Shown: positions 26,588 to 36,831, counted from the stretch's first letter. The stretch is DNA of 64,000 bases from Halalkalibacter nanhaiisediminis (GCF_007830185.1 NZ_VLKZ01000003.1:310001-374000), one strand, 5' to 3'. Translations and numbers: made by a program. The notes: generated from the letters alone by a model not told the origin.

Positions 26588-26664
26588 TACATCTCGTAGT
26601 AATCATTTTCAAAGTAACTCGATCATTTATCGAGAAGAATAAATTGGTACATGGAGGAAAGAAA

Positions 26665-28122
26665 ATGGATTCAATGACCTTTGTTTTATTTGGAGCAACA
26701 GGGGATTTAGCAAAAAGAAAAATTTTCCCTGCCCTATATAATTTATTTTTAGATGGAAACATGCCTACATCATTTTCAGTTATCGGTCTTGGCCGAAGAG
26801 AAATGTCACATGATGAATTCCAAGCACGTGTGGAAGATTCACTAGTGACTTTTTCAAGAAGGCAAACAGACGATCAATCAAAAATGGAGGGATTTCTAAA
26901 AGCTTTTCGTTACAATGCATTAGATGTCAATAATCCTGACGATTACAAGAAGTTACTTCAAACGATTCAACAAAGAGAAGAAGAATTAACTATTCCAGAA
27001 AACCGCATGTTTTATTTATCGGTTGCGCCAGAATTCTTTGATAAGATTGCTTATCAAATTAAAGAGAGTGGCATCGCGACGACAAAAGGATGGAAGCGTC
27101 TAATTATCGAGAAGCCTTTTGGTCATGATTTAAAATCAGCGCAACAATTAAATCGAAATTTAAGTGTAGCGTTTGAAGAGAACGAAATTTATCGAATTGA
27201 TCATTACTTAGGAAAGCCAATGGTTCAAAATCTTGAAGCGTTAGAATTTGCTAATCCAGTGTTACAAGCATTATGGAATAATCAATACATTGCCAACGTC
27301 CAAATCACAGCTAGTGAAACGGTTGGGGTAGAAGAGCGAGCTGGTTATTATGACCAATCAGGTGCGATTCGTGATATGTTCCAAAATCATATGCTGCAAA
27401 TGCTTATGATGACAGCGATGCACCTACCTAAAAAAATTAGCCCAGACGACATCCGTAAGCAAAAGAAAATGGTCATGGAATCACTTCGACCATTACAGAA
27501 ACAAGAGGTAGCAAAAGATATCGTTCGTGCTCAATATGATCAAGGAGAAGTGAGCGGTGAAGCAGTTGTTGGTTATCAAGAAGAACCAGGAGTTAAAGCT
27601 GGTTCAATGAATGACACATTTATTGCGGCTCGTCTGTGGATTGATAATGATTTTTGGAATGGGGTACCATTTTATATTCGTACAGGAAAAAGAATGACAG
27701 AGAAATCGACACGCATTGTCATTGAATTTAAAAATCCAATAAAGGATTTGTATTCGTCAAACAATGATGAAACGGCACCGAATTTATTAATGATTGAGAT
27801 CAATCCAAATGCAGGGGTTACCTTACAATTAAACAGTAGAAATTTATTAAATAATGGGAAACTTGAGCCGATCAACGTTGACTTTTCTGCTAGTCAGGAT
27901 GATATGCCAGAAGCATATGAACTATTGATTATGGATGCGATCAGTGGCGACGCAACGTTTTTTGCCCATTGGGATGAAGTTGAAATGGCCTGGAAGCTGG
28001 TACAGCCTATTTTAGAGGCATTTGAGGGAAATATTGTACCTCTTCACCGTTATCCATCGGGTTCAATGGGCCCAGAGGCATCGGATCAATTACTAAAAGA
28101 AAATGGATTTAATTGGTGGTAA
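26665..28122 (+). CDS. zwf: Glucose-6-phosphate dehydrogenase (HxlR-linked copy)
   Basis: A 485-residue G6PDH with the cofactor motif [17 protein letters not shown] and active-site [15 protein letters not shown] lies before ATG 26665; the longer frame start is not supported. The HxlR-type promoter directly upstream indicates induction by formaldehyde. With the two downstream 6PGDH genes it runs the oxidative half of the dissimilatory RuMP cycle, making NAD(P)H and CO2 and regenerating ribulose 5-phosphate. A second G6PDH of about 496 residues is at 31617. Confidence 0.94.
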   Translation: MDSMTFVLFGATGDLAKRKIFPALYNLFLDGNMPTSFSVIGLGRREMSHDEFQARVEDSLVTFSRRQTDDQSKMEGFLKAFRYNALDVNNPDDYKKLLQTIQQREEELTIPENRMFYLSVAPEFFDKIAYQIKESGIATTKGWKRLIIEKPFGHDLKSAQQLNRNLSVAFEENEIYRIDHYLGKPMVQNLEALEFANPVLQALWNNQYIANVQITASETVGVEERAGYYDQSGAIRDMFQNHMLQMLMMTAMHLPKKISPDDIRKQKKMVMESLRPLQKQEVAKDIVRAQYDQGEVSGEAVVGYQEEPGVKAGSMNDTFIAARLWIDNDFWNGVPFYIRTGKRMTEKSTRIVIEFKNPIKDLYSSNNDETAPNLLMIEINPNAGVTLQLNSRNLLNNGKLEPINVDFSASQDDMPEAYELLIMDAISGDATFFAHWDEVEMAWKLVQPILEAFEGNIVPLHRYPSGSMGPEASDQLLKENGFNWW

Positions 28123-28245
28123 TCAAAACAGTTAAATGGAGTTATTTTTCCGTGTGTTTAATGGATAACAAAAAGGCTTTAATTAAAAACTAGAAAGATT
28201 ATAAGAAAGTTTGTTTTATGTACGTATTTGAAGGAGGACAACAAG

Positions 28246-29142
28246 ATGAAAGTTGGATTAATTGGTTTAGGAAAAATGGGTTTAAATTTAGGACAAAATT
28301 TAATCGATAACAAGCATGAAGTGGTAGCTTTTGATGTGAACCCTAATGCAGTGGAAGAAATGAAAGGATACGGTGCAGTTGGTGTCTCAAGTTTAGGACA
28401 GCTCGTACAATCATTAGAAAAACCACGCGTTCTTTGGATTATGGTTCCACATGCCGTTGTGGATTCAGTTATTCATGACGTCGTGCCATTTTTAGAAAAG
28501 GGAGATATCGTGATCGAAGCAGGTAACTCTCACTACAAGGAATCAATTCGACGTTACAACGAGTTGAAAGAAGCAGGAGTTCATTTTATGGATGCGGGTA
28601 CTTCTGGTGGTATGGAAGGTGCACGTAACGGGGCATGTTATATGGTTGGTGGAGATCCTGAAGCTTGGAGTGTTGTTGAACCAATCTTTAAAGATACTTC
28701 TGTCGAAAACGGTTATTTGTACGCAGGAGAAATTGGCAGTGGTCACTTCTTGAAAATGGTCCATAACGGTATTGAATACGCGATGATGGCAGCAATTGGT
28801 GAAGGCTTTGAAGTATTAGAAAAAAGTGAATTTAATTATGATTTTGAGAAAGTGGCGAGAGTATGGAATAACGGCTCTGTCATTCGTTCATGGTTAATGG
28901 AACTAACAGAGAACGCGTTCTCAAAAGATGCTAAGCTTGATGAAATTAAAGGAATTATGCACTCGTCTGGTGAAGGAAAATGGACAGTCGAAACAGCATT
29001 GGATTTACAAACAGCTACACCTGTTATTGCGATGTCGTTATTAATGCGTTATCGTTCATTACAAAATGATACATTTACAGGAAAAGTTGTAGCAGCCCTA
29101 CGTAATGAATTTGGTGGACATGCTGTAGAGAAAAAAGATTAA
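28246..29142 (+). CDS. 6-phosphogluconate dehydrogenase, short NAD-type (YqeC/Gnd-like)
   Basis: A 298-residue decarboxylating 6-phosphogluconate dehydrogenase of the short family. Features are MKVGLIGLGKMGLNLGQNL, GTSGGMEGARNGACYMVGG and catalytic [12 protein letters not shown]. The aspartate at the end of the second strand (VVAFDVNP) favours NAD over NADP. AAGGAGG lies before ATG 28246. It follows zwf by 123 bases without a clear terminator, so co-transcription from the HxlR-type promoter is likely. It completes formaldehyde oxidation to CO2. Confidence 0.9.
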   Translation: MKVGLIGLGKMGLNLGQNLIDNKHEVVAFDVNPNAVEEMKGYGAVGVSSLGQLVQSLEKPRVLWIMVPHAVVDSVIHDVVPFLEKGDIVIEAGNSHYKESIRRYNELKEAGVHFMDAGTSGGMEGARNGACYMVGGDPEAWSVVEPIFKDTSVENGYLYAGEIGSGHFLKMVHNGIEYAMMAAIGEGFEVLEKSEFNYDFEKVARVWNNGSVIRSWLMELTENAFSKDAKLDEIKGIMHSSGEGKWTVETALDLQTATPVIAMSLLMRYRSLQNDTFTGKVVAALRNEFGGHAVEKKD

Positions 29143-29170
29143 GGATGAATGAATAGAATCAATTTAGTGG

Positions 29171-29210
29171 AAGAGGGTAAGCTACTATTGTATGAGTGCG
29201 CCCTCTTTTT
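29171..29210 (+). terminator. Probable terminator after the zwf/6PGDH pair
   Basis: AAGAGGG (29171-29177) pairs with CCCTCTT (29201-29207), followed by T residues, with a long loop. Confidence 0.55.
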
Positions 29211-29253
29211 ACTTGCCTTCCATTATTAGACGGACGAAAGTAAAAATGAATAG

Positions 29254-29269
29254 TTGGAAGCGTTAACAT
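29254..29269. promoter_or_regulatory. cre (CcpA) site upstream of gndA
   Basis: TTGGAAGCGTTAACAT fits every fixed position of the Bacillus cre consensus WTGNAANCGNWNNCWW. It lies 199 bases before the gndA start in the otherwise gene-free 325-base gap. Confidence 0.6.
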
Positions 29270-29467
29270 CATAATGTTAAAAAAAGAAGTACATAAATTG
29301 ATTGCAAATTAAGACAAAATAAATGAATTTACCTTAGAATAGATGGTATACTTTTTAAAGAAGGCTTGTAAGACGAGTGTATGTGTGTACTTTATTCAAG
29401 CTGGATAAGGTAAGCTCAAATAAAAGTTTACCGAAGATTTAATTTACTTAAGAAGGAGCTAAAGAAA

Positions 29468-30883
29468 TTGAGTAAACAACAAATTGGTGTAGTCGGTTTA
29501 GCGGTTATGGGAAAAAACCTTGCTTTGAATATTGAAAGTAGAGGTTACTCTGTAGCTGTATACAATCGTTCAACCGAAAAAACAGAAGAATTTTTAAAGA
29601 ATGAAGCAGCAGGCAAAAATTTTGTGGGAGCTTCTAGCGTTGAAGAATTTGTTTCTTCATTAGAATCACCGCGTAAAATTTTATTGATGGTAAAAGCTGG
29701 TGCTGCTACTGATGCTACGATTGATTCATTGAAGCCTTACCTTGAAAAAGGTGATATCTTAATCGATGGTGGTAATACATTCTTCGAAGATACAATTAGA
29801 CGTAATAAAGAATTAGATTCATCAGGTATCCATTTCATCGGTACTGGTGTTTCTGGTGGAGAAGAAGGAGCTTTAAAAGGACCTTCTATTATGCCTGGTG
29901 GTCAGAAAGAAGCGTATGAGCTTGTAAAGCCAATCTTTGAAGCAATCTCAGCAAAAGTTGATGGTGACCCTTGTAGTACATATATTGGTCCTAACGGTGC
30001 TGGACATTACGTAAAAATGGTTCATAACGGCATCGAATATGGAGATATGCAATTAATTTCAGAAGCATACTTCATTTTGAAAAATGTACTTGGCTTAAGT
30101 GCCCAAGAGCTTCATGAAGTGTTTGCTGAATGGAACAAAGGCGAGCTAGATAGTTATTTAATCGAGATCACTGCTGATATCTTCACAAAGGTAGACGAAG
30201 AAACAGGTAAACCGCTTGTTGATGTGATCTTAGATACAGCTGGTCAAAAAGGTACAGGTAAATGGACAAGTAAGAGTGCATTAGACTTAGGTGTTCCACT
30301 TCCGATTATCACAGAATCTGTATTTGCACGTTTCATCTCAGCAATGAAGGAAGAACGTGTGAAGGCAAGCAAGCTGTTAAAAGGTCCTGAAGTGAAGGCA
30401 TTCGAAGAAAATAAAGAAGAGTTAATTGAAGCTGTACGTAAAGCACTTTATATGAGTAAAATTTGCTCATACGCACAAGGCTTTGCTCAAATGCGTTCTG
30501 CTTCTGAAGAATATGATTGGAACCTTCGTTATGGTGACATCGCGATGATTTTCCGTGGTGGTTGTATCATCCGTGCGCAATTCCTACAAAAAATTAAGGA
30601 AGCATATGATCGTGAGCCTAACTTAGCGAACCTTTTATTAGATGAGTACTTCAAAGAAATCGTTGAGAGCTACCAATCAGCATTACGTGAAGTTCTTGCT
30701 GTGGCGATTCAACAAGGTATTCCAGTACCTTCATTCTCAAGTGCACTATCTTACTACGATAGCTACCGCACTGAGACATTACCAGCTAATTTATTACAAG
30801 CTCAACGCGATTATTTTGGTGCTCACACGTACCAACGTATTGATAAAGAAGGCGTCTTCCATACAGAATGGATGCAAAAATAA
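29468..30883 (+). CDS. gndA: 6-phosphogluconate dehydrogenase, long NADP-type
   Basis: A 471-residue decarboxylating 6PGDH of the classic pentose-phosphate type: [21 protein letters not shown] with VAVYNRS (Arg/Ser typical of NADP use), [21 protein letters not shown] and [13 protein letters not shown]. The start is TTG 29468, with AAGGAG about ten bases upstream. A possible HxlR-like sequence at 29345-29392 does not keep the spacing of the other four, so control by HxlR is doubtful here. A perfect terminator follows. Confidence 0.94.
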   Translation: MSKQQIGVVGLAVMGKNLALNIESRGYSVAVYNRSTEKTEEFLKNEAAGKNFVGASSVEEFVSSLESPRKILLMVKAGAATDATIDSLKPYLEKGDILIDGGNTFFEDTIRRNKELDSSGIHFIGTGVSGGEEGALKGPSIMPGGQKEAYELVKPIFEAISAKVDGDPCSTYIGPNGAGHYVKMVHNGIEYGDMQLISEAYFILKNVLGLSAQELHEVFAEWNKGELDSYLIEITADIFTKVDEETGKPLVDVILDTAGQKGTGKWTSKSALDLGVPLPIITESVFARFISAMKEERVKASKLLKGPEVKAFEENKEELIEAVRKALYMSKICSYAQGFAQMRSASEEYDWNLRYGDIAMIFRGGCIIRAQFLQKIKEAYDREPNLANLLLDEYFKEIVESYQSALREVLAVAIQQGIPVPSFSSALSYYDSYRTETLPANLLQAQRDYFGAHTYQRIDKEGVFHTEWMQK

Positions 30884-30890
30884 GTAAGAG

Positions 30891-30920
30891 AAAATCCTCA
30901 AGCATGCTTGAGGATTTTTG
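30891..30920 (+). terminator. Terminator after gndA
   Basis: A perfect 13-base-pair palindrome (30891-30903 with 30906-30918) ends in a T run. Confidence 0.9.
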
Positions 30921-30931
30921 TATAGACGTAG

Positions 30932-30965
30932 GAAAAAGCTGACTCATGCTAGAGTCAGCTTTTTC
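30932..30965 (-). terminator. Terminator of the cyclase gene (bidirectional)
   Basis: GAAAAAGCTGACTC (30932-30945) pairs perfectly with 30952-30965. The A and T runs allow use in both directions. Confidence 0.9.
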
Positions 30966-30973
30966 GATTTGAA

Positions 30974-31594
30974 TTATTGTGGCATGCCTTCAAATAAAAG
31001 AACACGTGCAGGTGATGCATCTGTACCCACTAATTTTAATGGTGCTGCGACCATGAAGTAGCTGCCTGGTGCTACTTCTTTTAAGCGTAAGCCTTCGATC
31101 ACAATGATGTCAGCTCCAAACAATGCTTTGTGAGTAGGGTGGCCAGGTTGACTTCGCTCTACACCAAGCGCGTCAATGCCAACTCCTCTTACTTTACGTT
31201 CAGCTAAGAATTTCGCTCCATCTTCTTTTAAAAAGATGAATTCAAAGTTAAATTCGTCTTCTAGTGAATTGCTCGTTTTAAAGAGAACAAAATCATTTTC
31301 TTGAATATCGAGATTTTCTAAATCAGCTTTTGTAATACCATCTTCTACTTGAGTTAAGTCGAATACTTTCGCACTACCGACTAATTTATCAAGCGAGAGC
31401 GTTTCAAACGTTTCGCCATCATTAATCATATGGAGGGGTGCATCAATATGCGTACCCGTATGAGCATCCATCTCAAGTTTCGATTCTGTTACGTGTGCAT
31501 TTGTTGTTTTAATAAACTTAGGTTGCTTTTCTGGCTTATTTTTATAAACAGGCATTCCTTCAAATACTGGTGCTGTAATATCATATACTTTCAT
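30974..31594 (-). CDS. Cyclase family protein (kynurenine-formamidase-like)
   Basis: A 206-residue metal-dependent hydrolase with the family signature DAHTGTHIDAPLH (metal-binding His and Asp) and GVGIDALGVERSQPGHPTHKAL. KynB-type enzymes hydrolyse N-formylkynurenine and related formyl amides. No other kynurenine gene is nearby, so the substrate is open. Its place in a formaldehyde/formyl neighbourhood is suggestive only. It lies 22 bases downstream of the second zwf and is probably co-transcribed with it. Confidence 0.85.
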   Translation of the reverse strand: MKVYDITAPVFEGMPVYKNKPEKQPKFIKTTNAHVTESKLEMDAHTGTHIDAPLHMINDGETFETLSLDKLVGSAKVFDLTQVEDGITKADLENLDIQENDFVLFKTSNSLEDEFNFEFIFLKEDGAKFLAERKVRGVGIDALGVERSQPGHPTHKALFGADIIVIEGLRLKEVAPGSYFMVAAPLKLVGTDASPARVLLFEGMPQ

Positions 31595-31616
31595 GTTTGT
31601 TTCTCCTCTCTATTTC

Positions 31617-33107
31617 TTACTCAATTGTTGTGCCGATTGGCCACCAATGGAAACCGTCTTTATCTAATAAACCATCTGATTCTTTAGGACCCATTGACCC
31701 TGACTCATAATTAGGGAAGTTTTGAGCTTTTTCCTTTTCCCACACTTGTGCAATCGTATCAACAAATTTCCAAGAAAGGGCTACTTCATCCCAATGAGTG
31801 AAGTTTGTTGAGTCTCCTAGCATACAATCGTAAATAAGACGCTCATATGCCTCAGGTGTATTTAATTTATCACCGCAGTTACTGCAGTAGTTTAATTTAA
31901 TCGGTGTAGAAGTGGCAAGACCATCACCTTTTTTCGCATTTAAATGCAATGTAATTCCTTCGTCAGGTTGAATATGAATCACAAGTAAGTTTGGATGTAC
32001 GTTTTCACCTTTGTTAAAATACAAGTTCATTGGCAGGTCTTTAAATTGAACAATGATTTCAGTCGACTTGACCTTCATACGCTTACCAGTTCGGATATAA
32101 AAAGGTACTCCTGCCCATCTGAAGTTATCGATCATAAGCTTTCCTGAAACAAACGTTTCCGTATTTGACTCTGGATCTACTGACTTTTCTTCACGATAAC
32201 CAAGTAATTCCTGATCATTTATTACACTCTTGCCGTACTGTCCGCGAACAAAATAATCATTAACCTCTTGTTCGGAAAGGCTTCTTAATGCCCGAAGAAC
32301 TTTTACTTTTTCACTACGGATTTCTGCCGCATCAAGACTGATTGGTGGCTCCATCGCGAGAAGAGCAACCATTTGCATCATATGATTTTGAATCATATCG
32401 CGAATAGCACCTGAAGATTCATAATAGCGACCGCGATCTTCAACACCTAATGTTTCACTAGAAGTAATTTGGATATTGGAAATATAATGATTATTCCAAA
32501 GAGGCTCAAATATGGCATTAGCAAAACGAATAACTTCAATATTTTGAACCATTTCTTTTCCTAAATAGTGATCAATACGATAAATTTGGTCTTCTGTAAA
32601 AGCTGCACGAATTTGTTCGTTTAATTCCTTAGCTGATTCATAATCATGACCAAATGGTTTTTCAATGACTAGACGACTCCAGCCATTTGTTGAAGTTAAT
32701 CCTTGATTCTTTAAGTTATCTGCTATTGGACCAAAGAACTGAGGAGCCATAGCTAAATAGAAGAGACGGTTTCCTTCTGTATCATATTGCTCATCTAGGT
32801 TACCAAGCAAATCTTTTAGTTCTAAAAAGGATTCGACATTTTCAACGTCAAGTGGATGATAATAGAAGTGCGAGGCGAATGTATCGACCTTATGATCTAC
32901 TTCTTCTGAATTGTTGACAGAACGCTTCACATTTTCACGGAATTCTTCGCTAGTGAAAGGTGTTCTCCCAACTCCGACTATCGCAAAATCTTCAGAAATT
33001 TTACCGTTTAAATATAGTCGATAAATAGAAGGGAACAGTTTACGCTTTGCTAAATCACCTGTTGCGCCAAAAATGACGATAACAGCTTTTGGTGTGCTTG
33101 TTGTCAT
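31617..33107 (-). CDS. zwf: Glucose-6-phosphate dehydrogenase (second copy)
   Basis: A 496-residue G6PDH with [18 protein letters not shown] and [13 protein letters not shown]. It resembles the standard Bacillus enzyme, including the C-terminal [20 protein letters not shown]. It lacks the HxlR-type element and faces the other strand, so it is probably the housekeeping copy, while 26665 is the formaldehyde-induced one. The 333 bases upstream contain no gene. Confidence 0.93.
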   Translation of the reverse strand: MTTSTPKAVIVIFGATGDLAKRKLFPSIYRLYLNGKISEDFAIVGVGRTPFTSEEFRENVKRSVNNSEEVDHKVDTFASHFYYHPLDVENVESFLELKDLLGNLDEQYDTEGNRLFYLAMAPQFFGPIADNLKNQGLTSTNGWSRLVIEKPFGHDYESAKELNEQIRAAFTEDQIYRIDHYLGKEMVQNIEVIRFANAIFEPLWNNHYISNIQITSSETLGVEDRGRYYESSGAIRDMIQNHMMQMVALLAMEPPISLDAAEIRSEKVKVLRALRSLSEQEVNDYFVRGQYGKSVINDQELLGYREEKSVDPESNTETFVSGKLMIDNFRWAGVPFYIRTGKRMKVKSTEIIVQFKDLPMNLYFNKGENVHPNLLVIHIQPDEGITLHLNAKKGDGLATSTPIKLNYCSNCGDKLNTPEAYERLIYDCMLGDSTNFTHWDEVALSWKFVDTIAQVWEKEKAQNFPNYESGSMGPKESDGLLDKDGFHWWPIGTTIE

Positions 33108-33365
33108 AATTTCAAGAACCTCACTTTATTCTGTATGTACTGATTCTTAGTATGCAGGGTTTCCACCTGAATCATGTAAAAGAAAAAATTAAATCGTTAT
33201 AAGCTTTATTTTGGATACTAATACAAAAGCAAAAGAATGATAACGAGGTAATTTTATACAGGTTATAATAGCATATGTAGAGATGATAAGAAACTATTTA
33301 GCTGTATTTAACGTTTTGGATCACTAATTGTCTAAAATTGCGTTTCATGTCGATAAGCAAATTTT

Positions 33366-33395
33366 TTGAAATTCTTTTACTTATTATATTATAGT
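33366..33395 (+). promoter_or_regulatory. Probable sigma-A promoter of the DJ-1 gene
   Basis: TTGAAA (33366-33371), an 18-base spacer and TATAGT (33390-33395), 46 bases before the ATG. No operator was recognised. Confidence 0.5.
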
Positions 33396-33440
33396 TAAAT
33401 TGTAATTTGAGAAATTGATTCCTTGAGGAGGATGTTGTAA

Positions 33441-33947
33441 ATGGCAAAGATCGCTTTTCTTTTAGCGGATGGTTTTGAAGATTCTGAGATGGTGAGCCCT
33501 TATGATGCAATGAAAGAAGCTGGTCATGAATCAATCATTATTGGACTAGAAAAAGGGTTAGAATGTAAAGGGAAAAAAGAAACGGCTTCCTATACAACAG
33601 AATTAGCTGCAAAAGATGCATTTGCTAGTGATTTTGATGCTATTATCATCCCTGGTGGTGGAGCTCCAGAAGAATTAAGAGTAAATGATGATATTATTCG
33701 TTTTGTAAAAGAAGTAAATGATCAAAATAAACTGATTGCTGGTATTTGCCACGGTCCGCAAATTATGATTAGTGCTGATATTCTAAAAGGCAAAGCTGTG
33801 ACTTGTTATATTGGCATTCGTGATGACGTAAAATTAGCTGGGGCTGACTATCAAGATGAAGAAGTCATTGTTAGTGAAAACTTGGTGACATCTCGTACTC
33901 CAAAAGACGAGCCGGCATTCATTCGTGAAATCTTAGCAAAGCTGTAA
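33441..33947 (+). CDS. DJ-1/PfpI family protein (YraA/YfkM-like)
   Basis: A 168-residue class I glutamine-amidotransferase-like protein with the nucleophile elbow AGICHGPQ (Cys103-His104) and the conserved Glu13 in DGFEDSE. Bacillus YraA and YfkM are stress proteins linked to aldehyde or carbonyl damage. The GAGGAGG site is strong. The next gene begins 20 bases later, forming a small operon. A role in repair or detoxification of aldehyde adducts would fit the neighbouring formaldehyde genes. Confidence 0.85.
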   Translation: MAKIAFLLADGFEDSEMVSPYDAMKEAGHESIIIGLEKGLECKGKKETASYTTELAAKDAFASDFDAIIIPGGGAPEELRVNDDIIRFVKEVNDQNKLIAGICHGPQIMISADILKGKAVTCYIGIRDDVKLAGADYQDEEVIVSENLVTSRTPKDEPAFIREILAKL

Positions 33948-33967
33948 TACTTAGAGGAGGAATAAGG

Positions 33968-34261
33968 ATGATTGTCATTCATGCTTATCTGAAAGTGAAT
34001 ACAGAAAAACGAGAACAATTTCTCGATCATGCACAAAATGTCATAGAGCATTCTAAAGCAGAGGAAGGAAATAATCACTATCATCTGTATGAAGACACAA
34101 AAAACCTAAATACCTTTGTTTTCGTTGAAGAATGGAAGGATCAAGCAGCTCTTGATTTCCATGAGGAAACATCTCATTTCAAACAGTTCGTTGGTCCATT
34201 AGAAGATTACTTGATTGAGCCTATTTTTGTCGAACGCTATGAAGTATCAAAAAAAGAATAA
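33968..34261 (+). CDS. Antibiotic biosynthesis monooxygenase (ABM/quinol-monooxygenase-like)
   Basis: A 97-residue ferredoxin-like dimeric barrel protein with the ABM pattern: KVNTEKREQFLDHAQNVIEHSKAEEGNNHY, then FVFVEEWKDQAALDFHEETSHF. YgiN-type relatives act on quinols or other electron-rich aromatics without cofactors. AGAGGAGG precedes the ATG. It is coupled to the DJ-1 gene. Confidence 0.85.
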   Translation: MIVIHAYLKVNTEKREQFLDHAQNVIEHSKAEEGNNHYHLYEDTKNLNTFVFVEEWKDQAALDFHEETSHFKQFVGPLEDYLIEPIFVERYEVSKKE

Positions 34262-34363
34262 ATACTTTTTTGTTTTTTTGAGATAATATTTGCGTAGTAT
34301 GTGAATAAAAAAGTAAAATATTATTTTTAGTGAAGAAAGTTGAAATTGAGAGGAAGTACATCT

Positions 34364-35383
34364 ATGTCGTCATTGTTAGATTCATTTGAATTAAAAGGAT
34401 TACAATTAAAAAATCGGATCGTTATGCCACCGATGTGTCAGTATTCTGTCAAAGCCAAAGATGGTAAGCCACATGATTGGCATTTTTCCCATTATACAAG
34501 CCGTGCAATTGGTGGTGCTGGACTAATTATTATGGAAATGACTGATGTTGAACCTGACGGAAGAATTACAGATTATGATTTAGGGCTCTGGTCAGATGAT
34601 CATATTCCTGCTTTCGAGCGCATCATTAAGTCATGCCAGAGCTATGGCGCAAAAGTTGGGATTCAAATTGCACATGCAGGCCGCAAAGCAGAGGATGCCC
34701 CGCAACCTGTATCTAGCTCCCCAATTGTGTTTTCAGATCAATATAAAACACCAAGAGAGCTAACAACAGAAGAAGTAGAAGAAATGGTGACGAAATTCGA
34801 ACAAGCATTCAAACGTGCTGTGCAAGCAGGTGTTGATACGATTGAAATACACGGGGCCCATGGTTATTTGATTCATCAATTCCAATCTCCTTTTACGAAC
34901 AAACGTACAGATAAATACGGTGAAGATAAGAGCTTGTTTGGGAAAGAAATTATTCAAGCAGCGCGTCGCGTGATGCCAGAATCGATGCCACTCATTATGA
35001 GGATATCTGCTACAGAGTACGCCGAGGACGGATACGGTATCGATTATGCAATCGAGCTAGTTAAGGAATACAAAAACGCAGGAGTAGATATGTTTCATAT
35101 CTCTTCAGGCGGTGAAAGTAATTCAGGACCAGCATCAGCAGGGCCAGGTTATCAAGTTGATCTTGCTCAGGCAATCAAGAGTGCTGTAGATGTTCCTGTT
35201 ATTGCTGTTGGAAGAATGGAAGATGCTACGCTAAGTGACCAAGTGATTCGAGAAGGGAAGGCAGACCTTGTGGCAGTTGGTAGAGGGATGCTTAGAAATC
35301 CATATTGGGCAAACGAAGCATCACTGACTTTAGGTGGAGGTACGTTAATTCCAGTTCCTCTAAGAGCTGGTTTTAGTATTTAG
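34364..35383 (+). CDS. namA: NADPH dehydrogenase, old yellow enzyme of the YqjM type
   Basis: A 339-residue FMN enzyme that reduces activated alkenes with NADPH. YqjM-type residues are visible: Cys25 and Tyr27 in MPPMCQYS, the His pair near EIHGAHGYLIHQF, and IAHAGRKA. It is active on enones, nitro compounds and quinones. GAGAGGAAG lies before ATG 34364; the longer upstream frame is not supported. The tautomerase gene follows after 24 bases. Confidence 0.92.
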   Translation: MSSLLDSFELKGLQLKNRIVMPPMCQYSVKAKDGKPHDWHFSHYTSRAIGGAGLIIMEMTDVEPDGRITDYDLGLWSDDHIPAFERIIKSCQSYGAKVGIQIAHAGRKAEDAPQPVSSSPIVFSDQYKTPRELTTEEVEEMVTKFEQAFKRAVQAGVDTIEIHGAHGYLIHQFQSPFTNKRTDKYGEDKSLFGKEIIQAARRVMPESMPLIMRISATEYAEDGYGIDYAIELVKEYKNAGVDMFHISSGGESNSGPASAGPGYQVDLAQAIKSAVDVPVIAVGRMEDATLSDQVIREGKADLVAVGRGMLRNPYWANEASLTLGGGTLIPVPLRAGFSI

Positions 35384-35407
35384 ATTTTTTAACAAGGAGG
35401 CGCCATA

Positions 35408-35599
35408 ATGCCCTTTATTACAGTGAAAGTTTTAGAAGGTAAAACAACTGAACAAAAAAGAGAATTAGTGAAAAAAATGACAGATGTTGTGACGGAAACC
35501 TTTGAAGTTGAAAAAGATAAGGTATTCATTTTTTTCGAAGATCTAGAAAAAGATAATTATGGAAAACATGGTGAATTGTTCTCTGATATAAATAAGTAA
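35408..35599 (+). CDS. 4-oxalocrotonate tautomerase family protein
   Basis: A 63-residue tautomerase. The catalytic Pro1 is exposed after Met removal (MPFITVKVLEGKT). The usual Arg of LEGRT is Lys here. It may act on enols produced by the adjacent old yellow enzyme, or serve as a promiscuous dehalogenase or hydratase. AAGGAGG precedes the start and a strong terminator follows. Confidence 0.88.
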   Translation: MPFITVKVLEGKTTEQKRELVKKMTDVVTETFEVEKDKVFIFFEDLEKDNYGKHGELFSDINK

Positions 35600-35605
35600 T
35601 GGTAG

Positions 35606-35638
35606 GGCACGGTAGAGTTATAAACTATCGTGCCTTTT
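35606..35638 (+). terminator. Rho-independent terminator
   Basis: GGCACGGTAG (35606-35615) pairs with CTATCGTGCC (35625-35634), followed by TTTT. Confidence 0.88.
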
Positions 35639-35702
35639 CCGTTTTAGATAACAAAAAGATATTAAACATCTAACCAAAGTTAGGCGAAAGAAGGTAAGAC
35701 GA

Positions 35703-36686
35703 ATGCAGCTAAGTGTGCTAGACCAATCGGTTATTAGCAAAGGGAAAAATGCGGGGCAAGCTTTCGGGCATACCGTTCAATTAGCTCGTATAACCGAAGA
35801 ATTAGGCTTCAAACGTTTTTGGGTAGCTGAGCATCATAATACGAATGGTATGGCAGGCACTTCCCCTGAAATACTGATTTCTCATATTGCTTCTAATACA
35901 AGAAAAATTCGAGTTGGCTCAGGAGGTGTTTTACTCCCACAATATAGTCCTTATAAAATTGCCGAGAACTTCAAAGTATTAGAATCCTTGTTTCCAAATC
36001 GAATCGATTTAGGAATTGGACGCGCTCCTGGTGGCTCACCATCGACTCGTTTAGCTTTAACTGATGGAATGAAAAAAAGTTTAAATGAATTCCCTAGACA
36101 AGTGAAAAACCTTCAATTATATCTACAAAATCATCCGCACCCTGAGCAAGGTGTTACGGCTTATCCACTCATAGATACAGTGGTAGATTTGTGGATGATG
36201 GGTGTCACGCAACGGGGTGCAAGGCTTGCGGCTGAATGCGGGACGGCTTTTACATACGGGCATTTTATTTCACCCGACAATGGTATCGAGGCAGCAAAGC
36301 ACTATTTAACACATTTTCAGCCATCTGATCAATTACCTGTGCCACAAATGAATGTTTGTGTATTTGTTGTGTGTGCTCCGACACAAGAACGAGCAGAAGA
36401 AATAGCATTAACGCAGGATTTATGGTTACTTGAGGTGGAAAGAGGAACAGATACACGAATTCCTTCCTATGCGGAAGCGAACAATAGAGTCTTAACAGCA
36501 GAAGAAAAATCGATTGTAAAAAAGAACCGCAAACGCATGATCATTGGTACTCCTGAAAAGGTAAGAGATGATCTCCTTACATTAAGCGAAATGTATCAAA
36601 CGGATGAACTGATGATTATTACAAATATTTACGATTTCCAAGATAAAATCGAGTCCTATTCTTTAATAGCTCAAGTATTTCAATAA
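35703..36686 (+). CDS. LLM-class flavin-dependent monooxygenase, MsnO8-like (copy 2)
   Basis: A 327-residue luciferase-like protein, clearly paralogous to 25432 (MQLSVLDQSVISKGKNAG, RFWVAEHHNTNGMAGTSPE, GSGGVLLPQYSPYKIAENFKVLE). It uses reduced FMN; the substrate is unknown. GAAGG lies before ATG 35703. It stands between a terminator and the HxlR-type promoter of the nitrilase gene. Confidence 0.86.
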   Translation: MQLSVLDQSVISKGKNAGQAFGHTVQLARITEELGFKRFWVAEHHNTNGMAGTSPEILISHIASNTRKIRVGSGGVLLPQYSPYKIAENFKVLESLFPNRIDLGIGRAPGGSPSTRLALTDGMKKSLNEFPRQVKNLQLYLQNHPHPEQGVTAYPLIDTVVDLWMMGVTQRGARLAAECGTAFTYGHFISPDNGIEAAKHYLTHFQPSDQLPVPQMNVCVFVVCAPTQERAEEIALTQDLWLLEVERGTDTRIPSYAEANNRVLTAEEKSIVKKNRKRMIIGTPEKVRDDLLTLSEMYQTDELMIITNIYDFQDKIESYSLIAQVFQ

Positions 36687-36831
36687 AATATATGTTGAAA
36701 AAATAGCTATAAAAATTCATGATTTAGTATTGATATTTAGGAGAATAAAGAATAGAATAAAATCGCTTGAGGCATTGCAATGGCAGTGTCTCTTTTTCAT
36801 GAGCAAAGTGATAAGCAGGAAGCGAAATAAT

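Noticed and set aside
29345-29392. HxlR-like sequence upstream of gndA (GTATACTTTTTA ... GTGTGTACTT)
   Set aside because: The block spacing differs from the other four and no -10 hexamer lies at the required distance.
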